Of a stretch of 64,000 nucleotides of DNA, positions 25,783 to 34,604 are shown in pieces. Below the pieces are notes generated by a model. It did no database searches, was not told the origin of the DNA, and saw only the letters and a list, made by a program, of their open reading frames with translations. The DNA is from Pseudoalteromonas galatheae (GTDB lineage Bacteria; Pseudomonadota; Gammaproteobacteria; Enterobacterales; Alteromonadaceae): contig NZ_PNCO02000001.1 in the NCBI RefSeq assembly GCF_005886105.2, positions 2,849,001 through 2,913,000 of the forward strand, given 5' to 3'. The position numbers and the translations under genes were made by a program. How positions within the stretch are numbered: the first letter of the stretch is position 1; every line of letters begins with the position of its first letter.

Positions 25783-27408
25783 TCAGGCTATTTTTGCAGC
25801 GGCCTCTTCATGCTGATAAAGTTGGCCGTGTTCCATCCGCAATAGTCGATCGGCACAGTCAAAATACTTATCGTCATGAGAGATAACCAACAGCGTTTTA
25901 CCCTGCGCTTTAAGCTCAGGTAATAACTGGCGATAAAACACCTCTTTAAATATAGGATCTTGATCCGCCGCCCATTCATCAAAGACCAAAAACGGACGCT
26001 GCTCTAAATGGGCAACCACCATTGCCAAGCGTTTTCTTTGCCCCTGAGATAACGCACGCGTTGAAAATGCGCCGTTGGCGACATGCACTTTACGATTAAG
26101 TTGGAGCTTTTCTAGCAATGAGTTTGCAGCCGCATCTAATTCAGCCGAAGGGATATCCAGTAACTCTTCAAACAAATAAAAATCAGAGAAAATTGCGGTG
26201 AAAAGCTGCCTATACTCATCTAGATCTTCTGGGTTAATGGTTTTGCCATCTAAGCGAAGTTGACCAGTATTACTCTTGTATAATCCGACCAACATCTTAG
26301 CCAGCGTGGTTTTGCCACTGCCATTACCGCCAACCAAAAAGACAATTTCCCCCGGTTTAAACGATAAATCGATAGGCCCAAGTGTGAATAAATCATCAGA
26401 AGGTTCATGATAAAACTGGTGTGTTAATCCGCTTAATTCAAGCTGCTTAAACGAAGATGGCGCATTCGGTAAGTGCTTTTCTTTCGCTCCTTCGGATAAA
26501 TGCGCGGTGACAGCTTCAATGCGCTCAGCTGATGCTTTCGCTATATTGGCCGCGGGCAGAGCCTTTAGTAAATTCTCTAAAGGCGCAATCATGTATATAA
26601 AGACCAACGCAAAGCCCGTTAGTATTTGAGTGCGCTGCGCTGAGTCTGCTACCAGCGCGAACAAAACCGCGCCAATAAATGCGTAGATTAAGAAATTTCC
26701 CCAAGCGGTAGAAATAACAAAGACAGACATGCCCACCGTCCGTTGCTTACGTACAGACTCAATAGAGTCTCCAAGCACGTTATCTGCAAATCGCTTTCTT
26801 TTACCAGCATGTAAGCGTAGCTCTTTGGCACCGTCAACCAAAGCACTAAAGTGTCCAAACAAGCGATCTTGCTCTTTTGCGGCACCATTTAAATAGCCAA
26901 TGGCCTTGAGATGAACCAAGTGATAACCAATAGAACCTAAGCCCAAGACCACCAGCGCCATCACAAATACATCCATCGATAACCAAGCGATATAAGCCAT
27001 ACAGCCTATTACAATAATACCGTTGACGACGATCACCGGTAACCGGACGAAAAACTCGGCAACTTTTAAGCAGTGTTCAGACAGCGCTGATTGCACCTTG
27101 GCTCCACCCACTTCTTCAAGTTGGCGATAATCTGCTTGCAGCACCTTGTCTGAAATATGTCTTCTCAGCACAGCGTGCGCCTGTTGGCTCAATCGCTCAA
27201 ACAATGTTGAAGCCACCACCTGAAAAAACAACACAGCCACCACCAAGGCGACAAAAATACCAAAAAATTGATTGGCTTCTTGTTGTGATGAATTCAATAC
27301 ATTATTAATTTGCGTGAGTAACAATACGGCACACACACCGCAGATTGCACTCGTGAATACAGCCGCACCTAACAGCCATTTTGATTGACGAATTAAATAC
27401 CCAAGCAC
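25783..27408 (-). CDS. Cyclic peptide/siderophore ABC exporter (PvdE/SyrD family)
   Basis: Fused permease-ATPase of 541 aa. The N-terminal ~300 residues hold about six membrane segments. The C-terminal ATPase has Walker A GGNGSGKTT, the signature LSQGQRKRLA, Walker B with FDEWAADQDP and the H-loop ISHDD. The LSQGQ and DEWAADQDP forms are typical of the cyclic-peptide exporter family (PvdE, SyrD, YojI). PvdE moves the pyoverdine precursor from cytoplasm to periplasm, so this protein probably exports the lipopeptide or its precursor. The start is GTG at 27408 with GAGGA about 7 nt before it. It is the first gene of the leftward biosynthetic series. Confidence 0.93.
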   Translation of the reverse strand: MLGYLIRQSKWLLGAAVFTSAICGVCAVLLLTQINNVLNSSQQEANQFFGIFVALVVAVLFFQVVASTLFERLSQQAHAVLRRHISDKVLQADYRQLEEVGGAKVQSALSEHCLKVAEFFVRLPVIVVNGIIVIGCMAYIAWLSMDVFVMALVVLGLGSIGYHLVHLKAIGYLNGAAKEQDRLFGHFSALVDGAKELRLHAGKRKRFADNVLGDSIESVRKQRTVGMSVFVISTAWGNFLIYAFIGAVLFALVADSAQRTQILTGFALVFIYMIAPLENLLKALPAANIAKASAERIEAVTAHLSEGAKEKHLPNAPSSFKQLELSGLTHQFYHEPSDDLFTLGPIDLSFKPGEIVFLVGGNGSGKTTLAKMLVGLYKSNTGQLRLDGKTINPEDLDEYRQLFTAIFSDFYLFEELLDIPSAELDAAANSLLEKLQLNRKVHVANGAFSTRALSQGQRKRLAMVVAHLEQRPFLVFDEWAADQDPIFKEVFYRQLLPELKAQGKTLLVISHDDKYFDCADRLLRMEHGQLYQHEEAAAKIA

Positions 27409-27502
27409 ACGATTTCCTCATAATTCAATTACTGAGTCTGATAGCAACAAGACGAAGCACTTATAAAGTTGTTTAACGAAAGTCTAAAAAAAACTAAATT
27501 TA

Positions 27503-27651
27503 TACCAATTTACCTAAATGTTAAGGCAAGAAAACCTTATCGATAGTCCGGCCTAAACTTTGCTATTTAGTTGTTCTAAATGATAAATTTTTAACACAGA
27601 TCGCGTCAGGTTTACTCCCTCAAATTGAGCAAGTATGAAGTCAAACTGGTA
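27503..27651 (+). repeat. Intergenic repeat family, copy 3 (diverged short form)
   Basis: About 149 bp between TACCAATTT and AACTGGTA, with the core TTTGCTATTTAGTTGTTCTA and AAATTTTTAAC. It is more diverged than the copies at 3306 and 43364 and lacks the extra internal block. It lies between the exporter and DapE-like genes. Confidence 0.7.
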
Positions 27652-27674
27652 TTGTCTGCCTGACAGCGAGCAAC

Positions 27675-28871
27675 TTACTCACCAGCGGGCAAGTTAAGGT
27701 GTTGCTTAGCGCCAAAAAAATCACTGAGCACCGTTAAATAAATCTGCTCGATTTCCAGTAAGTCATTTATGGGTAAACACTCATTGGCTTGGTGTATCGT
27801 GTCGTTTTTAACACCACATTCAATCGTTTGGGTGTGGCCATTGGCAAAAAAACGCCCATCAGACGTGCCTCCAGCGGTGTTTACTATGGGGTATCTCGCA
27901 GTACACTGCACGATGGCGTTTTCCACTAGGTTTAAGAACGAATTTTCCATATCTGCACTGGTATAGTACGGGTTACATGCCCTTGACCAATCTAGACTCA
28001 GGTTGTCTTTAAATCTTGCTAAGTGATTTTCGATAATGCCGATGATCTCTTGATTACTATACCCATGGCTGTATCTAATATTGAAATTAACCTGGCACGC
28101 TTCAGGTACGATATTATCCACATCAGTCGTCGTATTGACGCCCGTGACTTGAAGGGTTGTTTTGACATCTGGTTGGTCTTTTTGCCACTTTAAACCGCAC
28201 AGTGTCGCCACTATTTTACCCGCGATATGCGCCGCATTGACCGTTTGTTCGGGATAAGCGACATGACCTGCTTTCCCTTCAATTTTTATGGCACCTGAGA
28301 TTGAGCCGCGGCGACCATTTCGGATCACATCACCTACTCGATTGTGCGACGTAGGCTCTCCAACAAGGCAAGCGTCAATCGTTACACCATCTTGACTGAG
28401 TCGCTCAACTATTCGCTTGGTACCAAATTCAGCTTCCCCCTCTTCATCGGATGTCAGCAACCAATAGAAAGTGCCTTTAAGCTTTTGCTTCGAAGCCAGT
28501 AAGACTCGTGTGGCACTCAGCATGGCAGCAATGCCCCCTTTCATATCGGACACGCCCCTGCCATAAATAACATCGTTTACGACAGTCGCTTTAAATGGAT
28601 CGGAATGCCAATGCTCCTGCTCAGCGGGGACAACATCAACATGACCAGAGAATGCAAAACTTGGCCCTTCAGAAAAAACCTGCTTGGCTATAAGGTTACG
28701 CACTCCATTTTCTTCAAACCATGAGGCTTCAAACCCGAGTTCCTCAAGATATCGAGCGATTGTTAAAATCAACCCAGCATCACAAGGCGTCACCGACGGC
28801 GCTGCAATGAACTCCTGTAAAAGACTTATAGAGGTACTTATTTGGGTTATTTTTTTAGTTAGTTCTTGCAT
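27675..28871 (-). CDS. DapE-like M20 metallopeptidase (succinyl-diaminopimelate desuccinylase homologue)
   Basis: Zinc aminoacylase-type hydrolase of ~398 aa. Visible family motifs include SGHVDVVP (metal His/Asp), GRGVSDMKGG (bridging Asp), TSDEEGE (catalytic and metal Glu), VGEPTSHNRVGD, NGRRGSISG, GHVAYP and TAGGTSDGRF. The string resembles DapE more than ArgE. DapE makes L,L-diaminopimelate for lysine and peptidoglycan, but here the gene lies inside a siderophore locus and next to the exporter. It may be a paralogue acting on an acylated precursor or on the siderophore. I place the start at the ATG at 28871 (MQELTKK); a GTG at 28940 lacks a ribosome site and adds 23 residues unlike the family. 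Confidence 0.85.
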   Translation of the reverse strand: MQELTKKITQISTSISLLQEFIAAPSVTPCDAGLILTIARYLEELGFEASWFEENGVRNLIAKQVFSEGPSFAFSGHVDVVPAEQEHWHSDPFKATVVNDVIYGRGVSDMKGGIAAMLSATRVLLASKQKLKGTFYWLLTSDEEGEAEFGTKRIVERLSQDGVTIDACLVGEPTSHNRVGDVIRNGRRGSISGAIKIEGKAGHVAYPEQTVNAAHIAGKIVATLCGLKWQKDQPDVKTTLQVTGVNTTTDVDNIVPEACQVNFNIRYSHGYSNQEIIGIIENHLARFKDNLSLDWSRACNPYYTSADMENSFLNLVENAIVQCTARYPIVNTAGGTSDGRFFANGHTQTIECGVKNDTIHQANECLPINDLLEIEQIYLTVLSDFFGAKQHLNLPAGE

Positions 28872-29191
28872 GTAGAGCCTAGTTCCCAAGCCGAATATTT
28901 GTTTTTGTTGCACACCACTTTTAGGCAGCAACCACGACACTCAGACTAGTGACGAAACTAAACTAAATTTTTTTACATAAGATTATTGATTTGTCGGCGT
29001 TCGGTATTTTTTACCCCGCCAAAACATCTAATTTGACCATTAACTGCATTTTTCTAGCGCCATTTTTGGTAGATAACAACCGAACAAAATAAGTACTAAG
29101 GTAATGTGGCATTTTGAGACTAAAAAACGGTATTAAATTAATGAAGTTGCGCTTCGTCATTAACCATAAACCTCTATAGCTGTTCGTTTCA
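28872..29191. other. Divergent intergenic region, DapE-like / fhuF-like
   Basis: About 320 bp separate the divergent starts. No gene is seen. The region is AT-rich and presumably holds both promoters. The only structure noted is the partial palindrome at 29138-29163. Confidence 0.5.
29138..29163. promoter_or_regulatory. Partial palindrome upstream of the reductase gene
   Basis: TTAATGA and TCATTAA form perfect 7-bp arms around a 12-bp centre, 29 bp before the reductase ATG. The position suits an operator. It is not a canonical Fur box. Confidence 0.25.
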
Positions 29192-29953
29192 ATGCTGCCG
29201 AATTTAGTGCCTTTTTTTAAGCCACCTTATGATACATATGCACAAGGTGTTGACCTCAACCCTTTACGATCTACTGCGACTTTTTCTGAGTTATTAGAGT
29301 CACCACATTTTATCGACCATGTAGCTCGTTTTAGCCTAGAAAAAGGCGTAACGAAATCAAGGGCTCAAGCCTCCGTGTGGCATATGTATTACACCTTCAA
29401 TATTTTCCCAAGCATCATTGTGAGCCATTCGTTATTGCTAACACCATTGCCACTAAAGCTTTGCGAGTTGAGCTACCACCCTGAGCAGCTCAGCATTTTA
29501 TTGCCTCATCAAGGCAAAGCACTCGTAAACAGTGACACAGAAACACGCTATCACGATTTATTATTCAATCACTTATCACCGCTTCACGACCTGCTACATC
29601 AAGCTTTTGGCGTAAAAGAGCGGACGCTATGGAGTAATTGCTTTTATCGCTTGAATGACTTTTTCGATATTATTATGGGGCTTGTGGGTGCGCATCCAAC
29701 ATTGCTTGAAGATAAACAAATATTGACTAAATCCTCCCACTTTGGGGCGCTAAATAATCCGCTAAAGTTTGCCGAAATAGTCGCGCATGATCCGAGTGGC
29801 AAGTATCAAATCCGTCCTGAATGCTGCCTTCTACACAACCGAGAAAATGGCAATTACTGCCGCGACTGTCCCAAACACAAGCACAATGTGGTGCAAAGAA
29901 AAGCCGCGTTAAGTAACCTAAGCAAACTGAGGAAAAACGTCTCGATAGAATGA
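29192..29953 (+). CDS. FhuF-type ferric-siderophore reductase
   Basis: Protein of 253 aa whose C-terminus has the FhuF 2Fe-2S ligand pattern C-C-x10-C-x2-C (ECCLLHNRENGNYCRDC). The N-terminal two thirds fit the FhuF/siderophore-iron reductase family. It would reduce Fe(III) bound by hydroxamate siderophores in the cytoplasm and so release iron after import. Lying between biosynthetic and acyltransferase genes, it is the likely iron-release step of this locus. Its 3' end overlaps the convergent acyltransferase gene by 36 bp. The ribosome site before ATG 29192 is weak. Confidence 0.88.
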   Translation: MLPNLVPFFKPPYDTYAQGVDLNPLRSTATFSELLESPHFIDHVARFSLEKGVTKSRAQASVWHMYYTFNIFPSIIVSHSLLLTPLPLKLCELSYHPEQLSILLPHQGKALVNSDTETRYHDLLFNHLSPLHDLLHQAFGVKERTLWSNCFYRLNDFFDIIMGLVGAHPTLLEDKQILTKSSHFGALNNPLKFAEIVAHDPSGKYQIRPECCLLHNRENGNYCRDCPKHKHNVVQRKAALSNLSKLRKNVSIE

Positions 29954-30550
29954 AGCTTTCTCAGCCATCACTAACGCAGCACGCTTATGAGGAAAATCAA
30001 ATTCAAACTGGCTATGATAGCCAAGTTCTGCAATGCGAGTGAGTAACCTTGCATTATCATGGCGAGGCTCTAGTACAATGCGCTGAGTATCTTCATGCCC
30101 TAAATAAATAAGGTGACTTAAACTGGTCATCCAAGCACGAAAATTTTCGGGACCTCTGCATGATTGCTCGCCAACTAATAAATGGATGCCTCTATCTTTG
30201 GGCTGCCACTCATAATAACCAGCTAACTTATCTAACTCAGCCCAATAGACTTCAACATAGCCAAATGGCTGTTCATCAAAATACATGATAAGCGGCAAAC
30301 TATAGTTGTCGGCTAAGCGTTCGCTAAGATACTGCCACTGCTTTTCTTCTGACCACGCCTGCTGCCAAAAATGTGCAACTCGAGGATCGTTCATCCACTG
30401 ACAAAATAATGGTAAATCCGCTTTTGAGATCAACTTAAAGCGCACAGTCTTATTGAGCTGTGAGTTGTAATACGAGGCGAGCTCTGTACCTTGCTGCACG
30501 GTTTTGCCGGCACAAGGAAATTGCTGCCACAAAGGATGAATTGAATACAT
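29918..30550 (-). CDS. Siderophore GNAT acyltransferase (IucB/AlcB/VbsA-like)
   Basis: Protein of 210 aa with a GNAT fold of the siderophore acetyltransferase class: FKLISKADLPLFCQWMNDPRVAHFW, GYVEVYWAELD, a DRGIHLLVGE strand, and a C-terminal EPRHDN / ELGYHSQFEFDFPHKRAALV block. Relatives transfer acetyl (or other acyl) groups from CoA to the N-hydroxylated side chain of lysine or ornithine, completing the hydroxamate. With the monooxygenase at the window start, it would make N5-acyl-N5-hydroxyornithine for the NRPS. The acyl donor cannot be told from sequence. A TATAAT-like -10 lies just upstream of the ATG. Confidence 0.85.
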   Translation of the reverse strand: MYSIHPLWQQFPCAGKTVQQGTELASYYNSQLNKTVRFKLISKADLPLFCQWMNDPRVAHFWQQAWSEEKQWQYLSERLADNYSLPLIMYFDEQPFGYVEVYWAELDKLAGYYEWQPKDRGIHLLVGEQSCRGPENFRAWMTSLSHLIYLGHEDTQRIVLEPRHDNARLLTRIAELGYHSQFEFDFPHKRAALVMAEKASFYRDVFPQFA

Positions 30551-30899
30551 ACTCTTCCATTTAAATTATACAAACGACCGTCATTAAAGCGACAAAGTGC
30601 GTTTGAAAAACCTTAATTAAATTATCTATTTTGAGGCGAGAAAATCTTGTCAATAACACCACTATCGCATCCTGCTATCGCCAAAGTACCTACATCTATG
30701 TAGACAAAGCAAAAATTTCTTATTTAGTTGCGCTGAAAAAGAAATTTTTAACGCTGTTAGCGTCAGGTTCGTAGCTTCAAATTGAGCAAGTATTATGACA
30801 AATTGGTATTAATAACAGAGCCATGAGATCACATGTACTCTGCTTAGTGGACGATGACTAAGGGAATTAATTTAAGGAAAGCACTATTTTGTCGGCAAT
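30551..30899. other. Intergenic region with a repeat copy
   Basis: This 349-bp gap lies between the acyltransferase and GGDEF genes. Most of it is the fourth copy of the intergenic repeat; nothing else is recognised. Confidence 0.6.
30612..30808 (+). repeat. Intergenic repeat family, copy 4 (long form, diverged)
   Basis: About 197 bp ending in AATTGGTA. It contains the extra internal block (CACTATCGCATCCTGCTATCGCC, then GTACCTACATCTATGTAGAC) seen at 43364-43571, and a diverged core with GAAATTTTTAACG. The left inverted end is not recognisable. Confidence 0.7.
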
Positions 30900-31850
30900 C
30901 TAGGTCATTTTTTTCTGGTACATATGTTTGTCCGCTCGAGCAAATAAGCTAGCCATACTTTCGAACTTATTATCGCTCTTGGCAAACCCAGCTGAAAAAC
31001 CACACTTGGGGAGTTTTTTCTCTTTTAACGCTTGATAGAAATTAGCCTCACTTTGAAAAATAAAGTCGTTTACTTCCTCTTCATTATCTCGTTGTACAAT
31101 AGCCAAGAACTCATCACCGCCATAGCGCCCGATAATATCATCTTCGCCGCTTGTGGCCCTCAACGCTTCAGCCAAGCTTTGTAACACTTGATCACCAATC
31201 TTATGACCATAGCTGTCATTTATTGGTTTAAAACCATCTAAATCAAGAAAGATACAGTAAATAGCTCCGCCAAGTTTTAAGACAATATCACGCTTATGTT
31301 CACCGAGTATTTCGGTCGCGCGACGATTCAACACTTCAGTCAACGGGTCTTGCATTGCAATAGCTTTGATTTTGCTATAACGCTCAATCATCACCAAATC
31401 ATCTTCTAGCATATCGCGTAAGTGCTCTATAAACTCGACCAACGAAGCGTTGTAATTTGTAGGCTTAAAATCCATCACACACAAAGTGCCAAACGACTTC
31501 CCATTGGGCCAGTGGATAGGTACGCCCAAGTATGACTCAAAACCATCATCGGCAACCTCAGGGTTATCGTCCCATTGATAGTTCGCACTAGCATTTTGCT
31601 CATATAAATTACGGTTATTAGCAACAACATGCTTGCAGAAAATATTGGTTTCTTGCGGTATAAAACCACCAGCAGGATACGGATTTTCTTCTTGGTTGCT
31701 TGCAATCATCACTGCAAAACCATCTTCTTTTTTTTGCACTACAAACGCAGCAGGCGCCGAAAAAATCTTTGCCATTAAATCGACCGTTTTTTGCCATTTT
31801 AATAATGTTTGTTGCGAGGACTCTGGTTTGAGCAAGTCTGCATAGGGCAC
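30900..31850 (-). CDS. GAF-GGDEF diguanylate cyclase
   Basis: Protein of 316 aa. Residues ~10-150 form a GAF-like sensor (ESYLGVPIHWPNGKSFGTLCVMD), and ~165-316 a GGDEF domain with an intact YGGDEF motif, LDLDGFKPIND and DPLTEVLNRR, so it should make cyclic di-GMP. The inhibitory RxxD site position reads GEDD, so product inhibition through the I-site is probably lost. There is no membrane segment; it is cytoplasmic. The start chosen is GTG at 31850; no strong ribosome site is seen. The GAF ligand is unknown. It stands alone between the siderophore locus and a DUF3581 gene. Confidence 0.9.
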   Translation of the reverse strand: MPYADLLKPESSQQTLLKWQKTVDLMAKIFSAPAAFVVQKKEDGFAVMIASNQEENPYPAGGFIPQETNIFCKHVVANNRNLYEQNASANYQWDDNPEVADDGFESYLGVPIHWPNGKSFGTLCVMDFKPTNYNASLVEFIEHLRDMLEDDLVMIERYSKIKAIAMQDPLTEVLNRRATEILGEHKRDIVLKLGGAIYCIFLDLDGFKPINDSYGHKIGDQVLQSLAEALRATSGEDDIIGRYGGDEFLAIVQRDNEEEVNDFIFQSEANFYQALKEKKLPKCGFSAGFAKSDNKFESMASLFARADKHMYQKKMT

Positions 31851-31949
31851 AGTGATACCATTTCGTTCAATTACAATGTTATCTAAACAGTATAGCGAAC
31901 AGCTGAAAAGAGGATGAATTATTGTTTAAAAAGAAAGCTGTATAAACAG

Positions 31950-31973
31950 CACGCTGACCGGTAAATCAGCGTG
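31950..31973 (-). terminator. Hairpin after the DUF3581-type gene
   Basis: CACGCTGA / TCAGCGTG (8-bp stem, 8-nt loop) follows the leftward gene ending at 31984. The U-run on that strand is displaced, so termination strength is uncertain. Confidence 0.5.
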
Positions 31974-31983
31974 TACTACAAAA

Positions 31984-32682
31984 TTATGGCTTTAATGCTA
32001 CTTTTCTATCGTTGTAATAAGCAATCAAATCATCAACGGTTTGCTGACAATACTCACGGATCCCTGAAACTAACATGTGCTTTTCACCATAGCCGACTTT
32101 AGTGCCGTTAGACAGCAAGTTAAAACGCAGGTTGATCTTGCCACGTTTGCCTTCATAGCTAAACTCTGGCTTAGCTGCTTCCAATGTTACTTCCGATACC
32201 GATATATCATCCATATGGATAGACATAGATTCGTAAATCACCATTGGCCTTGCAGGATTGATCATTACTTCTTGCTCACCCATCAATGGGATGATCACAT
32301 GAGGAAAGGTAGTGCCTGAAAATTCAACGTAATTTCTCGTCAAACTATTGATGAGTGTTGGACAAGTGCTAGTTTCGCCAGTGCGCGACACAGACAGCAT
32401 CACTTTATCATTTGCGGTAATATCAAATTGTGCAGCACCATCTGGCAATACGAGCTTTGTCGTTTCGTCCACCATGCCCACAAAGCTAAACTCCATATTT
32501 TCGCTTAAGCCGTAGTGCTTTAACACTAAGGAGAAAAGTAGATCACCCGGTACACAAAACTTCTTTGCATCGATGTCGTGCAATGGGTTGTAATCGTCCG
32601 CGACTCCTTTTGCAAACAAGCTCCCCTGTTCTCTGGTAATGGTGATTTCATTTGCTTGCTGTTGATAATACGGCTCTAACAT
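31984..32682 (-). CDS. DUF3581-type protein
   Basis: Protein of 232 aa resembling the DUF3581 family of gammaproteobacteria (ITREQGSLFAKGVADDYNPLHD, KKFCVPGDLLFSLVL). The NPLH / PGDLLF combination recalls hotdog-fold MaoC-like hydratases, so a thioester-related fold is possible, but no function is established. It has no signal peptide or membrane segment. It is monocistronic, between a GGDEF gene and a cytochrome b gene. Confidence 0.75.
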   Translation of the reverse strand: MLEPYYQQQANEITITREQGSLFAKGVADDYNPLHDIDAKKFCVPGDLLFSLVLKHYGLSENMEFSFVGMVDETTKLVLPDGAAQFDITANDKVMLSVSRTGETSTCPTLINSLTRNYVEFSGTTFPHVIIPLMGEQEVMINPARPMVIYESMSIHMDDISVSEVTLEAAKPEFSYEGKRGKINLRFNLLSNGTKVGYGEKHMLVSGIREYCQQTVDDLIAYYNDRKVALKP

Positions 32683-32802
32683 CGCTACTTTTCTCTAACC
32701 TCTATGATAAAACTGCGCCATGTTACCAGAATTTTCTGAAATAGAGGTCATATCTGTTACGATAATCTGTTAACAAATATTACACTAGCCGGACTTGGTA
32801 TT

Positions 32803-32846
32803 AAAAATTAGCGAGGTTATTGAAAACAATAACCTCGCTAATTTTT
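32803..32846 (-). terminator. Terminator of the cytochrome b gene
   Basis: A perfect 19-bp stem (AAAAATTAGCGAGGTTATT and its complement) with a 6-nt loop lies 14 bp after the cytochrome b stop. A T-run on both strands makes it potentially bidirectional. Confidence 0.92.
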
Positions 32847-32859
32847 GTTTAGAGTAGAG

Positions 32860-33501
32860 TTACATTAACCCTTGTAATGGCTCGGCGCCCCACGTAAAGA
32901 GTAATAAAGCTGAAAGTGCAATAAAGACAAGGTATGCAACAACACCCGATTTCATAACAGGCGTGCTGACTGCATTTTCTTGCTTACCAGTAACTAACGT
33001 CTTTACTAGGTTTTGACCTTTTAGGCGATACACCACAATAGCAAATATATGCAGTGCAATGGCCGCGATTAACAGCTCAATATTGGTGTGATGTATATCA
33101 CCTGCTAATTCAACTAAGTCGTAAGATACATATTGTGCAAGCGGTCCTTCCACCAAAATATCATCGGTTGTCATCAAGCCAGATACGAGCTGTACAAGGA
33201 TCAGCACAAAAAATAGTAGCACCATCAAACTGCCTGCGGGGTTATGCCCTACATGACTTTGTTTTGATTTAATGGCCGATAAAATCGCTTTAGGTGAATG
33301 AAATAAAGCGCTTAATTTAGCGGTTTGGCTACCAATGACACCCCAAATTAATCGCGTTGCCATCAGTGCTAGCACTAAATAGCCAGTAACAAAGTGAAGA
33401 TCCATCATGCCTTCTTCACCGGTAATATATAAGGTTACTAGTCCTGCTACGAGCAGCCAGTGAAACCCGCGGATAAATCCATCCCACACTTTGGTCATCA
33501 T
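32860..33501 (-). CDS. Cytochrome b/b6 domain protein (Ni/Fe-hydrogenase b-type cytochrome-like)
   Basis: Integral membrane di-haem b cytochrome of 213 aa with about five membrane segments. Candidate haem ligands are His14, His36, His137 or His138, and His151, spaced as in the hydrogenase-type b561 family (COG3658-like). Such proteins often pass electrons between quinones and a soluble cytochrome c; no partner c-type gene is adjacent here. The start at 33501 reads MMTKVWDGFIRGFHW, with the first His in helix 1 as expected. The electron donor and acceptor are unknown. Confidence 0.88.
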   Translation of the reverse strand: MMTKVWDGFIRGFHWLLVAGLVTLYITGEEGMMDLHFVTGYLVLALMATRLIWGVIGSQTAKLSALFHSPKAILSAIKSKQSHVGHNPAGSLMVLLFFVLILVQLVSGLMTTDDILVEGPLAQYVSYDLVELAGDIHHTNIELLIAAIALHIFAIVVYRLKGQNLVKTLVTGKQENAVSTPVMKSGVVAYLVFIALSALLLFTWGAEPLQGLM

Positions 33502-33671
33502 TTATTTGCCCCATAGGTAAAAATCATTGCAATGATGACAGGTTATAAAACTCAGCACAAAGAGTTAAGGTTAAATAACCGCTTATCTTGATATAGCACC
33601 CAATTTTGAATGCTAATTAAGCATAATGTTCTATAGTAAACAGGAGTCAGCTTTACTTAGTTGGAGCAATA

Positions 33672-34529
33672 ATGAAATATTTACTGCCAATGCTGCTGTT
33701 GTTTTGTGTCTGCTGCAACGCAAAAATATTGCTGATCTCGAATGAGCCTGCCGATGAGCAAAGACTCTTTACCAAACAACCCCATAGTTTAGAGTCCGAT
33801 ACCAACAACTTGCTTTTAAACCAGTTCGGCCGAGATTACTTCGATTTTAACATTGTCACCCCAGCCGAACTCAACCAATTGCTGGCAAGTGAAGACCCAG
33901 TGTGCGCAGTGTCTCGCCTAAAAACCCCAAGCCGCCAGCAAGCCTTCTTGTTTACCATCCCCATTCACCTCTATCCAAGCCATAGATTATATTACTTCAA
34001 GCAACGCACTCCTATTGATGCCAGCCTTGTGAACAGCACCGGTAAGCTGACGTCGCTTGCAAGCTTAATGGCTTACTATCCTCAAGCCACCATCATCAAG
34101 GAGATCGGCAAGTCTTACGGTAATACCATTGACTCCGCATTAGCGCTACTTGACCCAAAAAATGTTGCCACCAAACCATATAAAACGTCAGCACAAACCA
34201 TTATGGAACACTTCAGCGCAGGAAGGGTCGACTTTATATTAGCCTACCCCGCTATTTTTCAGCAAAGCTTTCCTAAGGACAAAGCCCATCAAGTGGGGTC
34301 ATTACCAATAGCAAATAATCTTCCTCACCTGGAGGGCCATATCGCTTGCAGCCATACCCAAGAAACCCAAGCATTTATCGAAAAGGCCAACCACATGATC
34401 CGTGCACTTTACTCCACTAATACCTACCTCAACACACACTTAAAATATCTCCCTAAACAAGATCACGCTTTGATCACCAGACGACTTGCGATGCTAAACG
34501 CCAAGTATCAACGTACCGCAGCAAAATAA
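33672..34529 (+). CDS. Putative periplasmic substrate-binding-like protein
   Basis: Protein of 285 aa with a probable signal peptide (MKYLLPMLLLFCVCCNA). The rest has the layout of family 3 solute-binding proteins of the TIGR02285 type (CAVSRLKTPSRQQAFLFT, IIKEIGKSYG, ILAYPAIFQQ). No transporter genes adjoin it, so it may be a stand-alone periplasmic sensor or binding protein rather than part of an ABC importer. The ligand is unknown. It is followed closely by gpx. Confidence 0.65.
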   Translation: MKYLLPMLLLFCVCCNAKILLISNEPADEQRLFTKQPHSLESDTNNLLLNQFGRDYFDFNIVTPAELNQLLASEDPVCAVSRLKTPSRQQAFLFTIPIHLYPSHRLYYFKQRTPIDASLVNSTGKLTSLASLMAYYPQATIIKEIGKSYGNTIDSALALLDPKNVATKPYKTSAQTIMEHFSAGRVDFILAYPAIFQQSFPKDKAHQVGSLPIANNLPHLEGHIACSHTQETQAFIEKANHMIRALYSTNTYLNTHLKYLPKQDHALITRRLAMLNAKYQRTAAK

Positions 34530-34604
34530 ACTCAACAGCTATTGCACAAAGGTCATACCTGGTTTAAATTAAATCGTACACGACCAAATCACAAGAGATT
34601 AAAA

